A DNA stretch of 8,829 nt. It comes from Patescibacteria group bacterium. Lineage in GTDB: Bacteria; Patescibacteriota; Minisyncoccia; Minisyncoccales; GWA2-46-15. The notes under the pieces are model-generated. The model had not been told where the DNA came from. It saw only the letters and a program-made list of their open reading frames with translations, and did no database searches. The position numbers and the translations under genes were made by a program. Shown in pieces: positions 1 through 5,820 of the stretch. The stretch lies in contig JAHIOR010000041.1 in the NCBI GenBank assembly GCA_018895125.1, positions 1 through 8,829 of the forward strand, read 5' to 3'. Position 1 is the first letter of the stretch, and each line of letters starts with the position of its first letter.

Positions 1-442
1 CGCTTTCAATACTTCTTTTAAAGGTCAGTAGATCGTCTCTCGTTAAAACAAAACCGCTTAAATTCAAAGTATTTGAAGTTTGCGAAAAAGAAAGATTGTT
101 TAAATAACTTCCGGCCGGTAATTTTTCAGATATTTTCTCTAGGATTCCAGCCAAATATGTTTGTTGGTGGTAAAAAGTATCGATATCTTTGGTTTTTTCA
201 TTTAAAACTTTGATCTCTTTTTGAAAATCAGCTATCTTGTCTAAATCAATATCTTGCTCTTTCTGAAAGATATTAGTTTTCTCCGAATCAATTTCCCCGC
301 CAAGGTATGTTGAAACCGAAAAAGCAATTAAAGCAATTGAAATTAAAAATAACAGAAAGCCTAATTCGAAAATCAAGATAAGTTTTAGTTTTCTTTTGAA
401 CAAAAGTTCTTTTTTATCTTCGGGAGGTAATAAATTTATCAT
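1..442 (-). CDS. pilN: PilN, T4P alignment-complex protein (C-terminus cut by window edge)
   Basis: The frame is open from an ATG at 442 to the window edge, giving 147 codons without a stop. The protein starts MINLLPPEDKKE, the PilN signature (INLLP), which in the family is the cytoplasmic tail that inserts into a groove of PilM. A basic stretch (KRKLK, residues 16-20) precedes one hydrophobic membrane helix at about residues 21-47. A charged, probably coiled-coil segment follows (about 50-92). The start of the periplasmic-type PilN domain comes next, with LPAGSYLNNLSF (108-119) and LNLSGF (126-131). The usual PilN is about 180-200 aa, so roughly the last quarter is missing. It lies 11 nt after pilM; pilO would be expected next, beyond the window. 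The separate pilM/pilN arrangement argues against a type II secretion GspL fusion. Confidence is high from the tail motif, topology and pilM neighbour. Confidence 0.93.
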   Translation of the reverse strand, partial: MINLLPPEDKKELLFKRKLKLILIFELGFLLFLISIALIAFSVSTYLGGEIDSEKTNIFQKEQDIDLDKIADFQKEIKVLNEKTKDIDTFYHQQTYLAGILEKISEKLPAGSYLNNLSFSQTSNTLNLSGFVLTRDDLLTFKRSIES

Positions 443-453
443 TTAAATATATT

Positions 454-1599
454 TTACTCCGCCATTATTCCCCTTAAAGCCAAACCCAAAGTTTCGCTAT
501 AGGCAAGCGATCTTCTTAAATATTCTTCCGGGATACGGGTTTCAGGCTCGGGTAAAATATTAGTCCAGGGATTGGCAATTCTAGTTGAAATCCCAAGCTT
601 TTTGGTTAAGTAATCGTCAAAGCCCTTAAGGTTGGCTCCACCTCCGGAAATCAAAATTTTCTTGATTTCGGTTCGAGTCGGCGGCAAATGCTCATGGCTC
701 CGATGAGAATAATAAAAATTGAGAAATTCTTTTATTTCTAGAATCAAGTGCGACAGCGAAGAATCTAAAATCTCAAGGATTTTTTCAGTTTCCATGATTT
801 CTTTTTCTAATTTAAAATCGCCTGTTTTCTCTTGAAGCTGAACCTTGATTTTTGACTCTAAGCCATGATCCATTTTTATTTTCCTTGCTTGATCAGAACT
901 TACTTTAAGACCGGCAGCCAAATCTTCTGTCAATTGTTTTGAAGAAAAAGAAAGTAAGCTAGTAAACCTGATTGACCGGCCGGCAAAAACAACTAAAACT
1001 GTTCTTGTTTCTCCAAAATCTATCAGAAGAACCGGATTAATAGTAATCATGTTTTTAATCAAGGCCCGACTGATCGCTAAAGATTCAACCTCAAAAACAC
1101 GGGGATCTAAGCCAGCTAATTTTACCACTCTAGAATATGAATCAACAACATCTTTTGGAGTGGCCACCACCAAAACATCGCTGTGATCTAAATGATCAAC
1201 AATTGGATCAACTGCCTTAAAGTCAAAATATGAATCTTTTAAGGGAATGGGAATATGATTTTCCGCTTCAAACAAAACCGCTTTTGCTAGCTCCTCAGAA
1301 GTCATCTTGGGAAGCTGAATTACTCTTAAAAATGTTTTCTCGTCGGGTAAAGAGACAACAACTTCTTTAGTCTTTAATTTTTCTCCCCTTGTACTGGCTA
1401 TGGCTCTTTTAATAAAATCTGCCAAAACTTTTTCGTCTCTTATCTCGCCACCAACAACAATTCCTTCCGGCAATAATTGTTCGCCAAAACAAGCCAAATC
1501 AAAATCCTTGCCTCTCTGTTTAAGCTTGGCTATTTTAATGGAAGAATCTGAAATATCTAATCCGAAAGCAACTGGTTTTAAGGTTAAAAAATCTTTCAT
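454..1599 (-). CDS. pilM: PilM, actin-like ATP-binding T4P assembly protein
   Basis: This 381-aa protein, close to the usual PilM length of about 350-380, has the FtsA/actin fold signatures in order. Phosphate-1 loop GLDISDSSIKI is at 13-23, phosphate-2 LLIDFGETRTVLVVF at 191-205, and the adenosine motif ILISGGGANLKGF at 315-327. The family segments VVVSLPDEKTFLRVIQLPKM (80-99) and AVLFEAENHIPIPL (107-120) are also clear. There is no signal peptide or membrane helix. In characterised systems PilM is cytoplasmic, binds ATP and the PilN N-terminal tail, and links the alignment complex to the PilB/PilC motor. pilN follows by 11 nt. One oddity is Ser-Asp where most PilM proteins have Gly-Ser in the first loop (GLDIGSSS). 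The ATG at 1599 is preceded directly by AAGAG with no spacer, so it lacks a normal Shine-Dalgarno site. The start is still preferred because the actin domain begins within 12 residues. Confidence 0.96.
   Translation of the reverse strand: MKDFLTLKPVAFGLDISDSSIKIAKLKQRGKDFDLACFGEQLLPEGIVVGGEIRDEKVLADFIKRAIASTRGEKLKTKEVVVSLPDEKTFLRVIQLPKMTSEELAKAVLFEAENHIPIPLKDSYFDFKAVDPIVDHLDHSDVLVVATPKDVVDSYSRVVKLAGLDPRVFEVESLAISRALIKNMITINPVLLIDFGETRTVLVVFAGRSIRFTSLLSFSSKQLTEDLAAGLKVSSDQARKIKMDHGLESKIKVQLQEKTGDFKLEKEIMETEKILEILDSSLSHLILEIKEFLNFYYSHRSHEHLPPTRTEIKKILISGGGANLKGFDDYLTKKLGISTRIANPWTNILPEPETRIPEEYLRRSLAYSETLGLALRGIMAE
457..460 (-). promoter_or_regulatory. Possible ribosome binding site of pilN (GGAG, long spacing)
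   Basis: The minus strand reads GGCGGAGTAA across the pilM stop codon. GGAG sits 14 nt before the pilN ATG, longer than the usual 5-10 nt. It overlaps the end of pilM, so translation of pilN may be coupled to pilM. The motif is short and could be chance. Confidence 0.3.
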
Positions 1600-1606
1600 C
1601 TCTTGT

Positions 1607-1615
1607 ATTGTAACA
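1607..1615 (-). promoter_or_regulatory. Candidate extended -10 promoter element before pilM
   Basis: The 31-nt gap before pilM is the largest in the window. On the minus strand it contains TGTTACAAT, an extended -10 (TGn) followed by TACAAT, which differs from TATAAT at one base. The expected start of transcription would fall at or within a base or two of the pilM ATG, giving a leaderless or nearly leaderless mRNA. No good -35 lies at 16-18 nt: the bases there read AATAAT. In AT-rich DNA such a match arises easily by chance, so this is only a candidate for an internal promoter serving pilM-pilN. Confidence 0.25.
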
Positions 1616-1630
1616 TAAAAGACATATCAA

Positions 1631-3076
1631 TTATTGTTCCTGCCAGTTAATCGCCTCGTATTGGCTACTGATGGTTGGAGTCAGGGGAGGTGGCAGATAA
1701 AGAAGATTAGAGTCGATTGAGGTTTCTCTCTTTAAGTATCCCGAGACAATCTGGGAACCTGAAATCCACTGGGTACCAACCCGGCCGTTACTGACAATAG
1801 AACCGATAATCTCTAATTTGGCTTTGATATTATTTGGGTAATGGTTTCTGGAAAATCTGCCTTTTTGAGCCAAAAAAACCCCCCTTAATTCCATTTGATC
1901 CGGAGATTGAGGTCCGATTAAAACATTTCTCTCGCCAATTAAGGTCAATCCATCTGAACCATCTCTTAAAGAATAATCAAGATTGCCGGCTAAAATAATG
2001 TCTGTATCAAGATTGGGATTAACTAAGTTGGCTGAAGCAATGGTAACTTTACCCTTAACCACTCCCTCGGGCCAAAGGTTATCTTCAACAAAAATTAAGG
2101 AACAACTAGAAGGCACTGGTAAAGTTTGATAAAGATATTGATTGCTAATGGTAAAATAGTCATAGTGCCAACCCTCCTCTAGGCTATAGGCATAAGTTGA
2201 AGATAACCTGGTAATGATCCAAACCTCCACCTGGCCGTCGTTTCTAATCTTTAAGCGGTATCCCCGGCCCTGGGGATTGATTTCTACAGATGGTCTGAGA
2301 TAAATTCCTCCTGACTGAGCAACAGCTTTCATTATTGATAAATCAATAGTAATGCCAGCAAAGTCAAAAGCAGGATAAGGAAAAACAAAAAGGTCGGGAC
2401 TACTGTTATCAGTAGTTGTAAAAACGCCTGGACAAATACAATTTTTAGATTCGTCAAATCGGCACTGGGGCGGACATCTTCCTAGTCCCGACCCTTGAGC
2501 AGGAAATCCTGCCGGACCGCAACCAAAAGATGAAGTACAAATCCACTCTTGCTTAGCTGAAGCAACCAATGACTGATTCTTGCCGTCAATCCGAATTCCG
2601 CCGTTCGAACGATAGACCCCTTTAATTTCATGGTCGTCGCCAATCCAAACGTTGTTATTTAAAATGTATGAATACTGGGCAATTGAGGGCCGGCCGTAAA
2701 AAGCACTGATGGTTCTTTTTAATTTGGGATATTTCAATGTCCAACCCTCAACTGTAACTAAACTGCTAGCTAGTTGACTGCAAGAAGTTGTTAGGCTGGC
2801 CTGAAGAGAAAATCTACCAATTAAATTACCTTGAGGATCAAAATAGTCTCTCTGTCCCTGGCAATTATCAACTAAATCATGATTAAGGCACCAATGGTAA
2901 AAATTCAAGCCAGCTTCGGCAATTTCTAAAGACTCTGTCCAGGCAACTTTTTGGACGCTTTGGCGCAGCTGCAAAAGAATGAAACCCAGGATTCCGGAAA
3001 GCATTAAAAGAAAAATGGCGCCGAAAACCAAGGCATAAGTGACAATAATTCCTTTTTTGCAAAAAGCCTTTTTCAT
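1631..3076 (-). CDS. PilX-like minor prepilin with Cys-rich loop and beta-rich C-terminus
   Basis: This 481-aa protein begins with a basic leader (MKKAFCKKG) and a hydrophobic helix from I10 to about L37, then a polar helix with EIAEAGLNFYHW (51-62), a pattern typical of PilX N-terminal domains. Cleavage by prepilin peptidase would fall after G9, but position +5 is Tyr14 instead of Glu, as in some PilX-like proteins. A segment at 180-215 holds six cysteines (180, 186, 201, 205, 213, 215), followed by LFVFPYPAFDF (229-239). From about 340 onward, short beta-type repeats (KGKVTIASANLV, DIILAGNLDYS, LEIIGSIVSNGRVG) suggest a beta-helix or bactofilin-like fold. The protein ends with a Pro-rich LYLPPPLTP and EAINWQE. 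Overlap with the upstream gene is 4 nt (ATGA), so translation is probably coupled. I see no Shine-Dalgarno site. It would act as an inner-membrane-stored minor pilin of the fibre. The PilX class is fairly sure; the exact role is inferred. Confidence 0.85.
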   Translation of the reverse strand: MKKAFCKKGIIVTYALVFGAIFLLMLSGILGFILLQLRQSVQKVAWTESLEIAEAGLNFYHWCLNHDLVDNCQGQRDYFDPQGNLIGRFSLQASLTTSCSQLASSLVTVEGWTLKYPKLKRTISAFYGRPSIAQYSYILNNNVWIGDDHEIKGVYRSNGGIRIDGKNQSLVASAKQEWICTSSFGCGPAGFPAQGSGLGRCPPQCRFDESKNCICPGVFTTTDNSSPDLFVFPYPAFDFAGITIDLSIMKAVAQSGGIYLRPSVEINPQGRGYRLKIRNDGQVEVWIITRLSSTYAYSLEEGWHYDYFTISNQYLYQTLPVPSSCSLIFVEDNLWPEGVVKGKVTIASANLVNPNLDTDIILAGNLDYSLRDGSDGLTLIGERNVLIGPQSPDQMELRGVFLAQKGRFSRNHYPNNIKAKLEIIGSIVSNGRVGTQWISGSQIVSGYLKRETSIDSNLLYLPPPLTPTISSQYEAINWQEQ

Positions 3077-4083
3077 TGGCTTTGGGGCAAACCAATTTCT
3101 TCAACTTGGCTTGTTTTTAAATTCCTCAATTGAACAAAAGATTCTAAACTAAAGTCCTGAGGCGGCCTTTCCGGATTACTGTTGATAACCAAATAAACTT
3201 TCATTAGTTTGGTATCTTTTAATCTGGCTGGCAAAATAGTTATTTCTTGATTATCAGTATCAAAATATTGAAAGATCGGCGGCGCATTCCTGACATAAAA
3301 ACTTAAGACCGTAATTTCTTCCTGATCTTCCGGATAGGACGGCGGCGACCCAATTGGCTTAGTCACTCCTTTTTTAAATTGATGATTTTGGTTGGCAATG
3401 TCTTCGGTCCAAGAAAGTTCAAACCTGGCCTTCATTGAATGCCCCGGTTCCTGCCAATTGCAATTGGGATCAACCCTGCTGGAAGCGCTAATTGAAAATT
3501 GAAGCAAATTATCAACAGCGTCATCCCTGATGTCAAAGGTATTTGTGCCTTGCCAAATACCGGCGCAATCAGAACATTGGCTCGAACAGAAAGGCGACAG
3601 ATCTTTACCGTCTAAAATAACATTGGCATATTCGTTACCGGCGCCGAAATCTCCTTCAACCGAAATCTGAACTTGAGCGGATTTTAAAGTTCCGGTTAAA
3701 AAGTCAGAAAAACTAACTTGGCAGCTGCCGCCACGACTAAAGCTAACGCACTCTTTGACTGAAGTTCCCGAACTGACTGTTCCTAAGAAATACCTGACTC
3801 TTTCTGTTTCGTTATCGCTGTCAATATTGCTATAGAAAATGAATTCTTTGTCGTCTGCTTTTTCAATCGCATAAGCGCCATTATCGCCCTGCTTAGCCTG
3901 TCTGATCTCCTTAACCATAGTTTCAATCCCTTTTCTGGCTTCATTAATAGCAATAGACTGTTCTTTGGTATATCCATAGGCTTTATAACTCATGGAAATA
4001 AAGCCCATCAAAGCTACCATGGCTAAAACAAAAACCACAATTGCCATTAATGACTCGATAAGAGTGAAGCCTCTTTTTTTCAT
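3073..4083 (-). CDS. PilW/GspJ-like minor prepilin with inserted Cys-rich domain
   Basis: This 336-aa protein has a classic type IV prepilin N-terminus: leader MKKRG, cleavage before Phe6, and FTLIESLMAIVVFVLAM with Glu10 at the +5 position. A hydrophobic helix runs to about residue 30, and the amphipathic continuation includes EARKGIETMVKEIRQAK (48-64), as in PilW/GspJ. The beta domain starts with EFIFYSNIDSD and VRYFLGT (80-102) and appears to resume at FKKGVTKPIGSPPSY (236-250), ITVLSFYVRN (257-266) and MKVYLVINS (294-302). Between them, about residues 103-235, is an extra segment with all six of the protein's cysteines (112, 121, 166, 170, 173, 208). The gene overlaps both neighbours by ATGA, so it is probably translationally coupled to them. 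AGAG lies 8 nt before the ATG. It is likely a minor pilin in a fibre-initiating complex; GspJ of a secretion pseudopilus is less likely given pilM/pilN. Confidence 0.88.
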   Translation of the reverse strand: MKKRGFTLIESLMAIVVFVLAMVALMGFISMSYKAYGYTKEQSIAINEARKGIETMVKEIRQAKQGDNGAYAIEKADDKEFIFYSNIDSDNETERVRYFLGTVSSGTSVKECVSFSRGGSCQVSFSDFLTGTLKSAQVQISVEGDFGAGNEYANVILDGKDLSPFCSSQCSDCAGIWQGTNTFDIRDDAVDNLLQFSISASSRVDPNCNWQEPGHSMKARFELSWTEDIANQNHQFKKGVTKPIGSPPSYPEDQEEITVLSFYVRNAPPIFQYFDTDNQEITILPARLKDTKLMKVYLVINSNPERPPQDFSLESFVQLRNLKTSQVEEIGLPQSQ

Positions 4084-5816
4084 TCGATTTGCTCTAATCT
4101 AATTATCTTAATCTGATCTCCACTGACCAAGACTTGGGTAGTAAGGGACAAATATCCCGGAGCCTGAATTTCAAGGTTATAAGTGGCTGCCTCAAGAGGA
4201 ATAAAATATGCCTGGCCGAGTTGATCGGTGTTTAAAATCATATCATACCCTAATTGAGAATTATTCAACTTGGCTTGACCGGCAAAAATCGGTTCAAGGG
4301 TTAAATTATCTTCTAAAATCAGCAAAAGAGAAGTTTGAGCTTTCAAATAAAGATTAACCGGCAGGCTGACATTAGGAATAAGATCAATCGGATCGGTCTC
4401 GGGATTCGTAGCCATCAAGCTCAAGTCACTGTCCGGATTAGTTGAGAAATAATATCGATCCCATTCCAGTCCCGAGATAAAAATCTTACCGCTACTGTTA
4501 CTTCCCAAACTTTGCGAATATTTATAAACCTTTTGCTCCTGCGAATCGTGGCCAATAATTTTTTCTCCTCTTAAATCAAAACTGGCAAAGGGAATAACTG
4601 TCGGTTCTGACGTTTTCCAAAATAATTGCCAATCAAAAAGCGTTGGGGTAACCAATGAATTTTGCGTTGACAGGCTAGCCTTAATCCTTAGTTGAGAATA
4701 ATCTAAAACGCTAAGATTTTTTAAGTTTATGGGGGCAACCTCAAACCCAAGTCCATTACCGGACAAATCTTGGTTAGGAACCAATTGCCAGGTTTCTTGC
4801 TGAAGATAAAAAACTTGATAAAGAATTTGGGTTAACTCTGGTTTTGATTGAGAAAAGGAAATTTCATCCCAGGAAAGCATATTGCTAGGCTCAATTGTTT
4901 CTGAAATTAAATAACCCGAAACCTGATATTCTCCCCCAACTTCTTCTAAGGAAACTTGGCCTCCGGCTATTGATAAATTTAAGACCTGAGATATTTGACT
5001 CTGATCTGGAAAAGAATCTTTAAACTGCCCAAGGCTCCATAAAGAAAGGGTGGTGACGTCAAAAGAACTTTGACGATCAATGGCTAAACTAATTGGCGTC
5101 AATTGGCCCTCAATCACCAAGGGATGGGGAATCTTCGGAGTAGCAATTTCATCACTGCCAAAGCTTCTCTCGGCACTATAGCCTGTTTTTGAAACCGCGA
5201 TTTTATAGCTGGCAGGAACTAAGGAAAAATAATGTTGGCCGCTGACAGGCGTGGCGCTTTTAATAACAGTGTCGCTGACAAAATCTCTAATTTCAATTAG
5301 AGGAGAGGAAACTATGGCGCCAACAGCATCGAAAACCAACACTTCTAAAATCCCTCCTATTTCTGAACACTCTTGAGCCAAAGAAGCGGGAGAAACGTCT
5401 GTTGTTAATTTTACCTGACCGGAATAACGTCCGGCCCAAGAAACTGTGACCTCTACTTTCTTATAATCATTAGGACAATCGTCGTCGGGAGAAGCAACTC
5501 CGTCAATAGCGCTGACAACATAGTCAACTGTCCTGTTGACTGTATAATTAGCACTGTTCTGGCTAACTACCGAACTTGATAAAAGACTGCCGGCTGGAAA
5601 ACCATTGACAATACCAATTGATCCATAGGGCAAATTCCTAATCTTTTCAATCTCGCCACTGGCAATAGCTGTAGCAACAATTTTGTTTCGGCTTTGAATA
5701 ATTACTTTGAGAGCTAGTTGGTAAGCGCCAAAAATGCCCAAGAAAATAATCAGGGTTAGAGAAATACCAACCAAGACTTCAATAAAAGTTAATCCTTTTT
5801 GAGAAAAACTAGTCAT
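4080..5816 (-). CDS. Large PilV-like prepilin with Ig/transthyretin-like domains (putative tip adhesin)
   Basis: The 578-aa product has a prepilin N-terminus: leader MTSFSQKG, cleavage before Leu9, LTFIEVLVGISLTLIIFLG with Glu13 at +5, and EIEKIRNLPYG (55-65), typical of PilV-type proteins. The pilin head ends near 145 (VEVTVSWAGR, 121-130). A carboxypeptidase-regulatory/Ig-like domain follows at about 154-220 (LEVLVFDAVGAIV; VPASYKIAVSKTGY). A beta-rich region of unknown family spans about 255-401 (WQLVPNQDLSGNGLGF; YSQLRIKASLST). Two more Ig-like segments follow, at about 409-493 and 495-575; the last shows LGQAYFIPLEAATYNLEIQA and PGYLSLTT. Only two cysteines are seen (114, 150). Typical PilV proteins are under 200 aa, so this is an unusually long prepilin. 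It sits 4 nt after pilC and overlaps the next prepilin by ATGA. Surface exposure and adhesion are inferred from architecture; no ligand can be named. Confidence 0.85.
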   Translation of the reverse strand: MTSFSQKGLTFIEVLVGISLTLIIFLGIFGAYQLALKVIIQSRNKIVATAIASGEIEKIRNLPYGSIGIVNGFPAGSLLSSSVVSQNSANYTVNRTVDYVVSAIDGVASPDDDCPNDYKKVEVTVSWAGRYSGQVKLTTDVSPASLAQECSEIGGILEVLVFDAVGAIVSSPLIEIRDFVSDTVIKSATPVSGQHYFSLVPASYKIAVSKTGYSAERSFGSDEIATPKIPHPLVIEGQLTPISLAIDRQSSFDVTTLSLWSLGQFKDSFPDQSQISQVLNLSIAGGQVSLEEVGGEYQVSGYLISETIEPSNMLSWDEISFSQSKPELTQILYQVFYLQQETWQLVPNQDLSGNGLGFEVAPINLKNLSVLDYSQLRIKASLSTQNSLVTPTLFDWQLFWKTSEPTVIPFASFDLRGEKIIGHDSQEQKVYKYSQSLGSNSSGKIFISGLEWDRYYFSTNPDSDLSLMATNPETDPIDLIPNVSLPVNLYLKAQTSLLLILEDNLTLEPIFAGQAKLNNSQLGYDMILNTDQLGQAYFIPLEAATYNLEIQAPGYLSLTTQVLVSGDQIKIIRLEQIE

Positions 5817-5820
5817 ATTT

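Noticed and set aside
112..985. Palindromic CCGGCCGG octamers near 112 and 976
   Set aside because: They fall in codons (Pro-Ala-Gly in pilN, Ala-Gly-Arg in pilM) at unrelated positions, with no flanking repeat; they look incidental.
1400..1618. Plus-strand open frame of 72 codons opposite the 5' end of pilM
   Set aside because: It lies antisense to a well-supported gene, has low-complexity Ser/Lys/Leu composition and no recognisable domain or ribosome site.
2883..3104. Minus-strand 73-codon frame across the prepilin junction
   Set aside because: It overlaps the N-terminal region of the PilX-like gene in another frame, and the latter has a clear leader and membrane helix.
3783..3977. Minus-strand 64-codon frame inside the PilW-like gene
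   Set aside because: It is an alternative frame of a gene with a clear prepilin N-terminus; its Lys/Arg/Leu-rich product shows no motif.
3073..4083. Idea that TGA might be recoded (glycine, code 25)
   Set aside because: TGA ends two genes within ATGA overlaps. Reading through the one at 4080-4082 gives only 11 more codons, out of frame with the next gene, before TAA. TGA is a stop here.
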